NCBI GenBank assembly: GCA_016718875.1
Contig: JADKBL010000005.1
Span: 105,722-169,721, forward strand
Origin: Bacteroidota bacterium
GTDB lineage: Bacteria > Bacteroidota > Bacteroidia > Bacteroidales > VadinHA17
Direction of reading: 5' to 3'
DNA length: 64,000 nt
Below are positions 1 through 9,919 of this stretch, one piece after another (position 1 is the first letter of the stretch; each line of letters opens with the position of its first letter). Below the pieces are notes generated by a model that had not been told where the DNA came from, made no database searches, and saw only the letters and a list, made by a program, of their open reading frames with translations. The position numbers and the translations under genes are program-made.

Positions 1-2049
1 ATTGAATTATTTCCTCCTGATTCATAGCTGTATTCCAAACCAGCAGATATCTTCTTTGAATAATCAGTACGTAATTCCCCAAAAGTGTAAATGCTGTACG
101 GCATCATCATATCGTAGCCTCCCCGCAGGACTTTAGTGTCAATTCCCTCCGAATGAAAAATAAGATTCAGGTTAAGGCCCCACTGGTTCTTAAGTTCAGA
201 GTTGAAAGCAAGATGGCTTCCCAGGCCCAGAAATCTTCCCTCAAAGTTCCATGTATTGAATTGTTCAAGATTAATCTTGTAGCTTCTGAAAATCGAGACA
301 GGATTTGTGACGAAATAGCCGATTTCATTTTCATTGTTAATCTCATCAGCAGTATTCATATAGCCCAGATCATTCAGTTCAATTCCGGGTGAAAGCCATG
401 TAACACCGGTTGAGTATCTCCAGAATCCTTTTGAGCCTTTTCCGATCTTGATTTTCCCCCGTAACCTCCAAGGGCATTCATTGATGTGTCATACTTTACA
501 TAATCAGCTCCCGGACGCTGGAAGTATCGTGCCGAAGATTCCTGCAGCCTTGTAATTGATTCATTGGAGCCATTGAGGTAGCTGCCAATCAGTCTTGCGT
601 CGAGGAAAAATTCCTTGCCATTCCACTGATGCATCAGATCGAGCCCTCCGGTAAATGCATTATTCGTGAGAAAATCAAGCTGAACCTCATCTGTCTTCCT
701 GTTAACTGATGTTACTATACCCCCGATCGTTGTGTTTGCTCCATTATATCCCTTCTGTATCCTGGCAACAGTATAATTGGTAAGAGGTTCCACTTTTGTG
801 TGGCTTTTATTTCCCTCACTGTCATATACAGTTGCAAATTCATTTGCTGTTATACTCTGAATTACTCCGACAGAGAGTTCATTGGAAGTTGTCCCGCTGA
901 GCTTAACAGCGCTAAGTATATTTGTCATGTCAGGGGAATCAACAAATGATCCGGAGGCAGGATTTACTCTGTATGAAGGTGAATGACCTATGCGTCTGGA
1001 ATAGAAGAGGCTTTGATTGTCAAATTTATAATCAAAAATTGTGAGGCCTTCCAGGAAGAAAGGTCTTTTTCTTCATAGAAAGTTTCAAAAGCAGTAAGGT
1101 TCATTACAGAAGGGTCAGATTCGACCTGCCCAAAATCAGGATTTAAAGTCAGATCAACAGTGAAATTACTTGAAATCCCGATTTTAGCATCAAGTCCTGC
1201 ATTGCCTGACCAGTTTCTTCCTTTTTCTGCAAAAGGATTCCCCGGCACTTTCTTAATTGTCTCAAGTTCCCCGAGAGAATATGGCATAATTTCAAGTCTC
1301 TGAGATTTTTTTAATCCTTTAATACCTCTCATCTCCCCAAAATTATAAATTACACCAGGGCCTGTTTTTGTCTGGTATTCCCAGTCACTCTCTTCCTGCA
1401 GCCTGTTTATCCATCTCCACACGTGAAGGCCCCAAACCTGTTCGTCTTCCTTGCTGTAACGTAGCTGGCTCAGAGGGATCTCAATCTCAGCCACCCAGGC
1501 AGAATCTTCCATTCCGGTTTTACCATTCCATACGGCATTCCAGTTCATATCCCAGTTCTCCGGGTTAAAAAGAATAAGATCAACTTTCTGTCCCCATGAT
1601 GAAATAGTGAATTCAAACCCTGTTTTAAAAGAATGATAACTGTCAAAATTGACTCCAACCATATCCCCGCTGAATTCATCCCTTAGACCGGAATAGCGTT
1701 GCATCTTTCCGGGTTCACCGTCAAAAGCCCTGATTGCTGCATAAATATACTTGTCATCATATTGAATATTGAAAAAAGTGGGCCATGTTGGAGCAGCTCC
1801 TTCATTGGGAATGTACTGGTGAAAATCACCTGCCCATCTCCCTGTTTTCCAGCATTCATCATCCAGTTTGCCATCAATGACCGGTCTTACAGTTGATAGT
1901 CTGCTTGTAGTATATACGGGTTGTTTAGGATCATGTGAGGCTCTCAGGGTATCCTGAAGCTCTTCATAAAAGGTTGAAGCACTTAAATCTGTTCCGGAAA
2001 CAAAAAACAAACAAATGCCGGCGGCTAAAAGTATCCTAAATTTAATCAC
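1..2049 (-). pseudogene. DUF5916 / CBM9-like outer-membrane protein, frameshifted, 3' end outside window
   Basis: The N-terminal piece (988-2049) starts with a signal peptide. It continues with a carbohydrate-binding family 9-like domain (VIDGKLDDECW near residue 60) and the start of a DUF5916 barrel (LNPDFGQVESDPS, FETFYEEK). The frame is lost at a T run at 1066-1070: adding one base restores the family sequence EEKRPFFLEG, which continues into the 374-928 piece. A second slip at the T4/C5 run at 452-460 moves the reading back to a third frame that stays open to base 1. Family members are about 750-850 residues and are thought to be exported barrel proteins; the substrate is unknown. The two homopolymer slips suggest sequencing error, but genuine decay cannot be excluded. 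Confidence 0.75.
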
Positions 2050-2158
2050 AGTGAGTTACATCAAATAAAATGGAAAATTCTTCATCCAAATTTAGAGCAA
2101 TAACAAACAATTAAAACTCCGCTAAAAGTTAATATTTGTGAAATGTTTAAAGATTCTC

Positions 2159-3979
2159 TCACAACCCTTTAACATTGAGAGCCTGAGTAATTATAATCAG
2201 CAGATCATTCTTCTCAACCGGTTTCAGGATATGTCCGTCGAAATATGTTCCCAAGCCGACAACAGCATCTTTGTCCAGTTCAAAGGCGGAGATTGCAATT
2301 ACCGGAATACCAGGATTAATACTTTTGATAAGTTTTGTTGCCTCATAACCATCCATAACGGGCATTTTCAAATCCATCAGCACAATATCAAAGGTCGGAT
2401 CAAGACTGAATTTATCCACAGCATCGGCTCCATTCATTGCCCATACCAATTCGACATTCTGCTCTTTAAGAAATTCATGAATAAGAATATATGTAAACTC
2501 ATCATCTTCCACCACAAGAATTTTCATCTTTTTTAAAGTATCAATGACAGTCTGGCTATATATTAAATCAACTGCTCCTTCAATAAATTCAACCGGGATA
2601 GTACATGTAAAGACCGATCCTTCACCAAGTCGGGAATATACATCAATTTTACCACCCAGGAATTCTATGTTTCCCCTGGTTATTGCAAGGCCCAGGCCAA
2701 ATCCCTCATAAGATCTGGTCAATCCCGAATCAGCTTGTCTGAAACGATCAAAAATCACCTTCTGATTTGCCTCCTTAATACCTATGCCAGTGTCGAAAAC
2801 CGAAATAACAAGGTTATTCAGGATTCTTGAAATCCGTACTGATACGGTACCTTCAGGAGTGAACTTTATTGCATTGCTGACAAGATTTGAGAGGGCCTGC
2901 ATAATTTTTCCATAATCGGACCTGATAACTATATTATCAAGATCCGTTTCAGCTCTGAATTCAAGACCTTTATCTTTGGCTGTCTTTGAAAACATATGAA
3001 GGATGCCAGCAAGAAGTTTCCTTGATTCAAACTGGGAAATCTTAAGTTCAACAACACCAGCATCTATTTTTGAGATATCAATCAGGTCATTAACCAGAGA
3101 AGCAAGCTGCATTGAGCATGAATTAATTATTGCTATATATTCATTTCTTTTTGCCTCATCAATATCCGGTTGCCGGAGGAGCTCAACAAAACCTAAAATT
3201 CCATTCATCGGTGTCCTTATCTCATGTGAAAGGTTATTGATAAATGCACTTTTTTGACGGTCGCTCTCCTCTGCTTTTCCTTTAGCAATGTTCAGCTCTT
3301 CATTTTTCTCTTTTAGCCTGATCTCATTCATCAGAAGTAATTTTTCTGCCCTCGTCCTGTCCTGCAGCTCTCTTGTGATCCTGGCAAATGAGTAATTGTA
3401 GCTTTTTGAAAAAAGGATTACCGCAACAACTACAATTAAAAAAATAACCGTATAATCTATACTTATTAGAAAGGGAGGATCACCAGGGGTTGTAAATCCA
3501 TTTCGTGGGGGAAACAAAACCATGGTCCACACTGATAGTATACTTGCAAAGGAGATAAATACAGCAAATCGTACAGAAGTAAAAAGAGTTGCAAGAAAAA
3601 TTACAACTATATATGCGACAATTGCCATATCCTTTACGCCATCTGAAAATGCTGCCAGTGAAGTAAGGGCTACCCATGCCACCCCGGTAAAAAGGTATGA
3701 AGCAATTTTTGTATGACCCTTTCTAAGAATATAAAGTATTATTCCAAAGAGAAGAGCGAGTAAAAATAATATGTAATCAAGCGGAAAAAGAACAGAGAAA
3801 TAGAGAATCTTAAATCCCGCCAGTAAAGGCAGAAGGATCAAACAAACTTTCAGTATAATCTCGAGGTAAGCAGAAATTATTTTTTCTCCCTCACTGTCTG
3901 AGAAGATATCTGACCATGCCAGACCTGATAAAAATTTCCACTTATACTGCATCCATGTATAATAATAAAAATATACCAA
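2159..3979 (-). CDS. hybrid sensor histidine kinase / response regulator
   Basis: This 606-residue protein has about six hydrophobic segments (residues 40-190), a short coiled linker (200-245), a HisKA domain with phospho-acceptor His252 in FINNLSHEIRTPMNG, and an HATPase domain with N box (LSNLVSNAIKF) and G boxes (DTGIGI, GFGLGLAI). A receiver domain from about 485 has Asp536 and Lys586. It should autophosphorylate in response to a membrane-sensed signal and pass phosphate to its own receiver. There is no DNA-binding output domain and no cognate regulator next door, so the output is unknown. An alternative start lies at Met10. A -7-like box sits 53 bases upstream. Confidence 0.9.
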   Translation of the reverse strand: MVYFYYYTWMQYKWKFLSGLAWSDIFSDSEGEKIISAYLEIILKVCLILLPLLAGFKILYFSVLFPLDYILFLLALLFGIILYILRKGHTKIASYLFTGVAWVALTSLAAFSDGVKDMAIVAYIVVIFLATLFTSVRFAVFISFASILSVWTMVLFPPRNGFTTPGDPPFLISIDYTVIFLIVVVAVILFSKSYNYSFARITRELQDRTRAEKLLLMNEIRLKEKNEELNIAKGKAEESDRQKSAFINNLSHEIRTPMNGILGFVELLRQPDIDEAKRNEYIAIINSCSMQLASLVNDLIDISKIDAGVVELKISQFESRKLLAGILHMFSKTAKDKGLEFRAETDLDNIVIRSDYGKIMQALSNLVSNAIKFTPEGTVSVRISRILNNLVISVFDTGIGIKEANQKVIFDRFRQADSGLTRSYEGFGLGLAITRGNIEFLGGKIDVYSRLGEGSVFTCTIPVEFIEGAVDLIYSQTVIDTLKKMKILVVEDDEFTYILIHEFLKEQNVELVWAMNGADAVDKFSLDPTFDIVLMDLKMPVMDGYEATKLIKSINPGIPVIAISAFELDKDAVVGLGTYFDGHILKPVEKNDLLIIITQALNVKGL

Positions 3980-4031
3980 AGTATATCGCCGGGTACCGCA
4001 TCACAAACAAACAATATGCTTTGTACGGTTG

Positions 4032-4039
4032 CAAATATA
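4032..4039 (-). promoter_or_regulatory. possible -7 box for the hybrid histidine kinase
   Basis: Read on the minus strand this is TATATTTG, matching the Bacteroidota -7 consensus TAnnTTTG, 53 bases upstream of the kinase start. No good -33 TTTG is present at the expected spacing, so support is moderate to weak. Confidence 0.35.
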
Positions 4040-4082
4040 ATGTATTGATACTGTGAAATACTTAACAGACAATGAATTATTT

Positions 4083-5402
4083 TCAGGGGATCTCACTTTC
4101 CGATGCATTCTGAATTCCTTCGGCAACCTCAGGAATAATACCCATTTTAATATAGATTGGTCGGACGAGTTGTTTCAGTTCAGGAAGTTTTCTAAGAAAA
4201 AGTATTGCTCCGGCCAATGATACAATACCTCCGGTAAGTATTGTAAGGGGAGTCCCGATGGTTTTTGCCAGCCAACCGGCAAGAAGGCTGCCAAAAGGAG
4301 CTGTTCCCATCACTGCCATTGTATAAAAACTCATAACACGGCCCCGTTTGTCATCATCGGTTATGGTCTGCAAAATAGTATTGCTCGAAGCAGCCTGCAA
4401 CATCAAACCCATGCCTACAAATATCATCACAAGAAACGAAAGTGAAAATATCCGTGAAAACGAGAGAACAATCAGCCCGGTACCGAAAAGGATAACAGCT
4501 GCCGGAATTATGCGGCCAAGTTTAAGAACTGTCTCCCTTGAAGCAAGAAACAATGCACCCATTAAGGCCCCAAAACCTGCCGCACCCATCAGGAAACCAT
4601 AAGTATGGGAGTCACCTCCGAGTATCTCCTTGGCAAATACAGGCATCAGTGTTGAATAGAACATCACCATAACATTTACCAGACCAAGAAGCAGGATAAT
4701 ATGCCTTATAGGAAGGAAGCCAAAAACATAAGAAAAGCCATCTTTCAGTTCTTCCCTGATATCTGATTTTTTTATTACCAGTTCCTTCTTCTCCAGTTTC
4801 ATAAACAAAAGAGAAATGATAACACACATAAAACTGAACCCGTTGATAAGGAAACACATTCCTTCTCCTGCGGCAGCAAGCAATACTCCTGCAATTGATG
4901 GACCAATAAGCCGGGCTCCGTTAAACATCAATGAATTTAATGCTATGGCATTGCCAAGATCTTCTTTCTTTTCAACCATATCAATAACAAATGAATGGCG
5001 GGCCGGAATCTCAAAACTGTTTATACTTCCAATTACAAAACTTAGAAGTATTACCTGCCAGATTACTATGTTGCCCGACAGTACAAGCCATGCCAGTAAA
5101 AACGCATGAACCATCGAAAGAACCTGTGTCCATATAAGTACATTATACCTGTTCCAGCGATCGGTAAGTACTCCGGCGAACGGCGATAAAAAAAGTGCAG
5201 GAATCTGCCCCGCAAAACCTGATATTCCAAGCAGAATTGTCGAACCGGTCATTTTATAAACCAGCCATGGAACAGCGATCCTCTGCATCCATGTACCAAT
5301 AAGTGAAATACTCTGACCATAAAAGAACAGCCTGTAATTCCGGTACTTAAGGGAGCGGAAAATTATCTGAAATCTGTCTGAAATTGAAAAGTGTCCTGAC
5401 AC
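4083..5402 (-). CDS. MFS exporter (EntS / MFS_3 type)
   Basis: This 439-residue integral membrane protein has about twelve hydrophobic segments and MFS loop signatures such as GVLTDRWNRYNVL near residue 80. The opening region (FRSLKYRNYRLFFYGQSISLIGTWMQ) is characteristic of the EntS-like MFS_3 family, which exports siderophores or small drugs; the actual substrate cannot be read from sequence. The only start in the frame is GTG at 5402. It lies downstream of dgkA on the same strand with a 92-base gap. Confidence 0.85.
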   Translation of the reverse strand: MSGHFSISDRFQIIFRSLKYRNYRLFFYGQSISLIGTWMQRIAVPWLVYKMTGSTILLGISGFAGQIPALFLSPFAGVLTDRWNRYNVLIWTQVLSMVHAFLLAWLVLSGNIVIWQVILLSFVIGSINSFEIPARHSFVIDMVEKKEDLGNAIALNSLMFNGARLIGPSIAGVLLAAAGEGMCFLINGFSFMCVIISLLFMKLEKKELVIKKSDIREELKDGFSYVFGFLPIRHIILLLGLVNVMVMFYSTLMPVFAKEILGGDSHTYGFLMGAAGFGALMGALFLASRETVLKLGRIIPAAVILFGTGLIVLSFSRIFSLSFLVMIFVGMGLMLQAASSNTILQTITDDDKRGRVMSFYTMAVMGTAPFGSLLAGWLAKTIGTPLTILTGGIVSLAGAILFLRKLPELKQLVRPIYIKMGIIPEVAEGIQNASESEIP

Positions 5403-5494
5403 TTTATAGAAAGTTTTTTAAAGAATCAAATGTAGTGTGTTTTAGATATTTTCCTACCGGTGCTATCCATGGGACAGGAATAAGGAAGAGGACA

Positions 5495-5884
5495 TCAATT
5501 GTTGATGAATTTCAGGAGATAAGGAGCAAAGACCAACAGGCCTGTAATGATTGCAGCCACAGCAGAAATGAGAACAGCCGCAGCAGCAATATCTTTTGCC
5601 TTCCGTATTCTATCGTCAATCCCGGGGTTAACTGCATCAGAAAGTCTTTCAATTGACGAATTGAAGCTTTCGCTGATAAGCACCAAAGCAGATACAAAAA
5701 TAATTGCAAGCCAGTCAGATGTTGTGATTCCGACCAATATACCAGCTGTAATGATCAGTAAAAGTGCAAGCAGGTGGATTCTGAAATTATGTTCATCAGC
5801 TATTAGTCTCTTAATTCCGTTAAAGGCATACCAGAACGAACGGAGGCGGTCAGCCAGACTGAATTTTCTGTTTCTGTCTTTCAT
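5495..5884 (-). CDS. dgkA: diacylglycerol kinase family protein
   Basis: A 129-residue protein with three membrane helices. The family signature is visible as EHNFRIHLLAL near residue 34 and ESFNSSIERLSDAV near residue 76, the latter carrying the catalytic glutamates. DgkA proteins phosphorylate diacylglycerol or undecaprenol at the inner membrane, recycling lipids released during envelope polymer synthesis. The gene follows the tyrosine phosphatase by 17 bases on the same strand, so they are probably cotranscribed. Confidence 0.9.
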   Translation of the reverse strand: MKDRNRKFSLADRLRSFWYAFNGIKRLIADEHNFRIHLLALLLIITAGILVGITTSDWLAIIFVSALVLISESFNSSIERLSDAVNPGIDDRIRKAKDIAAAAVLISAVAAIITGLLVFAPYLLKFINN

Positions 5885-5901
5885 TGGTGAAAAGTTTCAG
5901 A

Positions 5902-6651
5902 TCAATAAATGCAAAATTGCTCTCTGAACGCCTTCAGCTTTGAAATGTCAAAGCCTGATGATGTAAGATAGCCTTCAATGCCTCCATAATGATTCTCCAC
6001 TCTCTCAATAACTGAATTTATATTACGCTGTTTTACTGTAATCACGTTAAGCATTCTTTTGGATGGAAAATATCCGAGAGTGAGTATCTTCCTGATGAGA
6101 AGCATCTTTTTAAAATATGGAATAAGCTCATCATTGGACTTCAGAAAATCTTCTATTATCAACTTAGGATCTGCTCCCAGTGCAAGCAGGATCAATGCAA
6201 CAATAATTCCGGTCCTGTCTTTACCTGCCTGACAGTGAATAAGTACCGGAGCTCCGTCGCCTGAAACAAGCAATTCCATTATCTTCCTGAAAACAGGAGC
6301 AGCAGCATCAAGTATGTCAAGGTAAAGCTGGTTCGAGATATCTGCAAGAATTGCTTCCGAATCTTTTTTATACAGGTGGGGTTTAAGCCTGTCCCTGGTG
6401 GTCTGCTGAAAATCAAGCGGAAGTACAACAGATACTGCACCATCGGCTTTCCTTTTTGATTTTTTTGCCTCCTTCGGAGCCCTCAGATCAATTATAGTTC
6501 TGATACCCAATTCCCTGAGCCTTGAAATATCTTCCTTTTTAATATTGTCAACTGTTGCTGACCTGTATATCAGACCTTCCCTGATAATTCCATTCCCTAC
6601 TGAAGGAATTCCTCCAACATCCCTGAAATTCATTACAGATTTAAGCTTCAT
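5902..6651 (-). CDS. tyrosine-protein phosphatase (Y_phosphatase3 family)
   Basis: A 249-residue protein from the preferred start at 6651. It has the family N-terminus NFRDVGG, the RSATVDN element and the catalytic P-loop HCQAGKDRTG with Cys140 and Arg146. These enzymes dephosphorylate phosphotyrosine proteins or, in some members, phosphoinositides. The frame stays open upstream to 6780, but that part overlaps the previous gene. The 6651 start follows the upstream stop by one base and has AGGAGG ten bases ahead, an unusually clear ribosome site for this phylum. Confidence 0.88.
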   Translation of the reverse strand: MKLKSVMNFRDVGGIPSVGNGIIREGLIYRSATVDNIKKEDISRLRELGIRTIIDLRAPKEAKKSKRKADGAVSVVLPLDFQQTTRDRLKPHLYKKDSEAILADISNQLYLDILDAAAPVFRKIMELLVSGDGAPVLIHCQAGKDRTGIIVALILLALGADPKLIIEDFLKSNDELIPYFKKMLLIRKILTLGYFPSKRMLNVITVKQRNINSVIERVENHYGGIEGYLTSSGFDISKLKAFREQFCIY

Positions 6652-6652
6652 C

Positions 6653-8077
6653 TCAGCATATCCTCCTGAATTCAATACCCAGTAATAATGCCAGTTTTTC
6701 AATAGATGAGGCTTTTTTGCCAACACCAATAGCACAGTGATGCGAAGGACCCGCTTTGGACCAGTTGTCAATAAAATCACGTGCAGATATACTGAACTTA
6801 TAACGGCTGTTGGTATTCCCTATCTGTAAGGTAGGACCTTCAACAGATTCTCCCTGTGCTGCCAGAAGTGTGACCTTGCCGTCACCGCTCTCACAAACTG
6901 AAAGTATTGTTACAGGTCCGTTGGCAACTTTCATTTGAATAGATAAGCCCTTTCCCGGTTTGCCATGAAAGACAGGCAGAGGAACAAGTCCCACTTTTCC
7001 GTCGGCGATCCTGAAATGGGCAGGGCCATCATGACCCATAAGTACTATATCATCATTAAAATCAAGACCGTAAAATTCAGAAAATGAACCACCTGTACCC
7101 ATTGAATCCATAATCTTCATAGCGAGTACATTTTTGATCTCACACTCACCTGCAACAGGAATACTTCTGCCCGTAAGTAGTGTCATGCCAGGGATAAGTG
7201 TTGTAACTATTTTCTCATAACCCTGATCCCCCTCTCCTTCATAATAATAAGCCAGGGCTCCAAGCCTGTACTTTTCAGCCAGTCTGTCCAACGCAACAGA
7301 AGTTAGAGCAGCTTCCCTCATATCGTCTTCCGAACACTCATCTGAAACTTCAAACCAGTTGATAAACTGCTTTAGTTTTGATTCAATATCATCTGATGAA
7401 ACCTTATCTCTCAGATTTTTCAGTACACCAAATTCAATCAGTTCAAAATGGGATCCGAATGCTGCTGCAAGTTTTGTCAAGTCGCTGTAAACATCGAGCA
7501 TTCCGTTATAATAATGCCCCATTACTCCTACCCTGCAGTTCCTCATACTGTTTTTAACAGCGCAGGCATCTGTCCAGTCATTTATTTCGTTCCAGACATA
7601 ATCCTCTTCAAGATAACCGGTGATAAGATGATAATTTATCCCGGCCCTTTTGAAAACACTTGCAAGTTCAGGAGTAACACAACTCTGACAATATGACAAC
7701 CATTCACCGGTCATCTTACCACGATCGCCCATGGAATTAAATTTCTCATAATCTATTGCCTTTTCAGGCTGCAGATTAAGAACAATTACAGGACACGCAA
7801 TCCTCTGGATCAGCGGGAGAACTGTATGGGAAAGGGCATAAGTAGATATATTGAGGAAAACAAGATCTACGCTGTTCTTATTGAATAATCCTGCAGATGA
7901 AATTGCCTTGTCGACCGTATCAACCATGCCTGCATCAATTACTTCGACACCAGATTGTTCGAGCCTGTTTTTTATTCTTTCCTGGCATGAATTCAGCTTA
8001 TTGAGCAGGCCATCAAACTGCCCCCAGTAGGTGTCAAGTCCGATACCGAATAATCCTGCTTTAATTCTTTTTCCCAT
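6653..8077 (-). CDS. L-fucose / L-arabinose isomerase-like protein
   Basis: A 474-residue protein related to the L-fucose/L-arabinose isomerase superfamily. It has an N-terminal Rossmann-like domain, a central region containing YYYEGEGDQGYE, and a C-terminal region with MGHDGPAHFRI. In the family, Glu and His residues bind a divalent metal and interconvert aldose and ketose. The sugar is not predictable and the protein may not be a true arabinose isomerase. It sits two bases after the metallophosphoesterase and one base before the tyrosine phosphatase, so it is probably translated in one operon with them. Confidence 0.75.
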   Translation of the reverse strand: MGKRIKAGLFGIGLDTYWGQFDGLLNKLNSCQERIKNRLEQSGVEVIDAGMVDTVDKAISSAGLFNKNSVDLVFLNISTYALSHTVLPLIQRIACPVIVLNLQPEKAIDYEKFNSMGDRGKMTGEWLSYCQSCVTPELASVFKRAGINYHLITGYLEEDYVWNEINDWTDACAVKNSMRNCRVGVMGHYYNGMLDVYSDLTKLAAAFGSHFELIEFGVLKNLRDKVSSDDIESKLKQFINWFEVSDECSEDDMREAALTSVALDRLAEKYRLGALAYYYEGEGDQGYEKIVTTLIPGMTLLTGRSIPVAGECEIKNVLAMKIMDSMGTGGSFSEFYGLDFNDDIVLMGHDGPAHFRIADGKVGLVPLPVFHGKPGKGLSIQMKVANGPVTILSVCESGDGKVTLLAAQGESVEGPTLQIGNTNSRYKFSISARDFIDNWSKAGPSHHCAIGVGKKASSIEKLALLLGIEFRRIC

Positions 8078-8079
8078 AG

Positions 8080-8979
8080 CTACTTCTTTACTTCCCAGCC
8101 AAAATCAATATACTTCCAGCTTATTTCATTATTTGCAGCTGTAATAAGCACGTATCCTTCTTCAAGGCCTTTGGTCGGACCGTTCCACCATCCTGATGAA
8201 ACAGCACCTCCGGTAATGAAGTGGATTCCGTCAATGTAAATATCTTCAAGAGAATGAAGATGTCCCTGCAATACGAGTTTCAGGTTATAGCCGTTGAAAA
8301 GATCAAGGACCTCTTTTCCATTGTAAATTACGGATGAAGAGTCGCTGGCAACTGTAGTTCCGACATACTTCTGAGTATTTGCCGTTATAAAAGGGATATG
8401 AGTACTGATAACTATTGGCACTTTTTTATCGGTAGAACCAAGTTCCTTTTTGATCCACTCAATCTGTGCATCATCGATTTTTCCAATGTACCTGTCTTTT
8501 CCTGTGTCCTCGATTGAATTAAGAATCATGAATTTCCAGCCTTTATGCATGAAAGATTTATAGGAATCCCCTATCCTTTTTTCGAACATCTTCTCCCCAT
8601 ATTCAGGATTGAGTGGATCGGCTCCGCTCTTTGAGAATATACCATAAATTTCATGGTTACCCATTGTATTGAAAACAGGCATTTTGAAACCCTTAACAGT
8701 TTCATTATAAAGATTATAAAGCGAATCGGCCATTGAATACCTCTGCCCCAGGGCATCCATAATCAGGTCGCCTCCCATTATTACGAAATCGGGCTTAAGT
8801 TCATTTACTGTCTTTATAGCCTGGTTAAAACCCGGTACCGCGTTTCTTTCATAAGTAAGATGAACATCGGTCATAAAAGCAAAAGTGAATGATTCACCTG
8901 CGGGTTTAGTGCTGCATGAGGTAATCAGAACCAATGCCAGCAACAGGAAGATATTTGTCAGAAGTTTAATTTTTTTCAT
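8080..8979 (-). CDS. metallophosphoesterase lipoprotein
   Basis: From the start at 8979 the protein has 299 residues. It opens with a lipoprotein signal peptide (lipobox LITSC, Cys22) followed by a calcineurin-like phosphoesterase domain. Metal-binding motifs appear in order: DVH, GGDL, GNHE, STHIPF and GHLH. It should act outside the cytoplasmic membrane on phosphoesters of unknown identity. The frame extends 35 codons upstream, but that extension has no signal character. The gene heads a compact leftward run with the isomerase, phosphatase and dgkA, which hints at a shared role in sugar phosphate or envelope metabolism. Confidence 0.85.
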   Translation of the reverse strand: MKKIKLLTNIFLLLALVLITSCSTKPAGESFTFAFMTDVHLTYERNAVPGFNQAIKTVNELKPDFVIMGGDLIMDALGQRYSMADSLYNLYNETVKGFKMPVFNTMGNHEIYGIFSKSGADPLNPEYGEKMFEKRIGDSYKSFMHKGWKFMILNSIEDTGKDRYIGKIDDAQIEWIKKELGSTDKKVPIVISTHIPFITANTQKYVGTTVASDSSSVIYNGKEVLDLFNGYNLKLVLQGHLHSLEDIYIDGIHFITGGAVSSGWWNGPTKGLEEGYVLITAANNEISWKYIDFGWEVKK

Positions 8980-9093
8980 ATCGATGTGTTTGTATGTTAC
9001 TGATCCAAAAATAATAAGAATCCTTTCCATTATGGTTACAAATTCATTAAAATCAAAATATTTGTTACTTTCGTGGAAAGGCATTCATATACA

Positions 9094-9471
9094 ATGATCA
9101 GGACACTTTTATTAGTGGGCACCGGAGGTTTCCTTGGAAGTATTTCAAGATTTCTTGTTTCCAGATTCATGCAGAGCAGTTTTACATCTGCATTCCCTTA
9201 CGGTACCTTTGCAGTAAACATTGCAGGCTGTTTCCTGATTGGTCTGATTTTTGGGATTTCTGAGAAGAGCTCTCTTCTTACTTCAGGATGGAAACTGTTT
9301 CTTGCTGTTGGTTTTTGCGGCGGATTTACGACATTCTCAACTTTTGCCAATGAAAACCTTGCACTTCTGAGGGATGGTGAATTCTTCTATTTCTTTATTT
9401 ATACCGGATTAAGTGTTGTTTTAGGAATCGCTGCAACCTTTTTCGGAGTTATGTTAACAAGATTATTCTGA
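9094..9471 (+). CDS. crcB: fluoride efflux channel CrcB/Fluc
   Basis: A 125-residue protein with four membrane helices. Signatures are GTGGFLGSISRF at the start, PYGTFAVNIAGCFLIG in helix 2 and GFCGGFTTFSTF in helix 3, which carries the fluoride-lining Phe and Thr residues. The channel lets fluoride leave the cell as a dual-topology dimer. The ATG at 9094 gives the normal family N-terminus; a GTG at 9073 is possible. No fluoride riboswitch motif is visible in the 115 bases upstream. Confidence 0.93.
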   Translation: MIRTLLLVGTGGFLGSISRFLVSRFMQSSFTSAFPYGTFAVNIAGCFLIGLIFGISEKSSLLTSGWKLFLAVGFCGGFTTFSTFANENLALLRDGEFFYFFIYTGLSVVLGIAATFFGVMLTRLF

Positions 9472-9475
9472 TAAT

Positions 9476-9832
9476 ATGAAACCCGGAGACAAGGCAAAAA
9501 GGTTAAGGATTTATATCAGTTCAACTGATAAATTTGAACACAAGCCCCTTTATGAGGCGATTGTATATTCAGCCAGAGAGCAGGGTATATCAGGTGCAAC
9601 AGTTCTGAAAGGAATAATGGGTTTTGGGTCAAGCAGTGGTGTGGTCTATACAAACAAACTCTGGGAAATCTCGGAAAAAGAACCCCTTGTAGTTGAGATA
9701 ATTGATGAATCAGATAAGATTGATTCATTTTTGAAGAACAATAAAAACTTCTTTGAAAGCATCGGAAAGGGGCATATTATAACAATGGATGATACAACGA
9801 TTATTATGCACAGGACCGGGAGGAAGAGGTGA
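9476..9832 (+). CDS. DUF190 domain protein
   Basis: A 118-residue protein of the DUF190 family, with a PII-like ferredoxin fold (RLRIYISSTDKFEHKPLYEAIV, GATVLKGIMGFGSSS, and LVVEIIDESDKI at mid-length). DUF190 proteins are repeatedly found beside CrcB; here the start lies four bases after the crcB stop, implying translational coupling. A role as a regulatory partner of the fluoride channel is an inference from this linkage and from the similarity to PII signal proteins. Confidence 0.88.
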   Translation: MKPGDKAKRLRIYISSTDKFEHKPLYEAIVYSAREQGISGATVLKGIMGFGSSSGVVYTNKLWEISEKEPLVVEIIDESDKIDSFLKNNKNFFESIGKGHIITMDDTTIIMHRTGRKR

Positions 9833-9900
9833 GGGGAGAAAAGGTGATGGGGAGATGGGGAGAGAGGGAGAAAGGGAGATGGGTGATGGGGAGAAGGGTT
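9833..9900. repeat. purine-only low-complexity tract (GGGGAGA/GATGGGGA-like)
   Basis: About 68 bases made almost only of G and A with a few T, built of imperfect units such as GATGGGGAGA and GAGGGAGAAAGG. Its reverse complement resembles the pyrimidine tract at 60491-60575. It lies between DUF190 and the URO-D-like gene and encodes nothing. It may be a dispersed intergenic repeat. Confidence 0.7.
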
Positions 9901-9919
9901 AACAGCAAATTGATTAATT

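Noticed and set aside
153..392. Plus-strand open frame of 79 codons at the left edge
   Set aside because: It is the antisense of the DUF5916 frame, whose protein sequence is family-like through this region.
9066..9073. Promoter TACTTTCG before crcB
   Set aside because: Last part mismatches TTTG and no -33 box is present at the correct distance; too weak to list.
8980..9093. Possible fluoride riboswitch upstream of crcB
   Set aside because: No GGCGATGG-like start or pseudoknot partner could be found in the gap.
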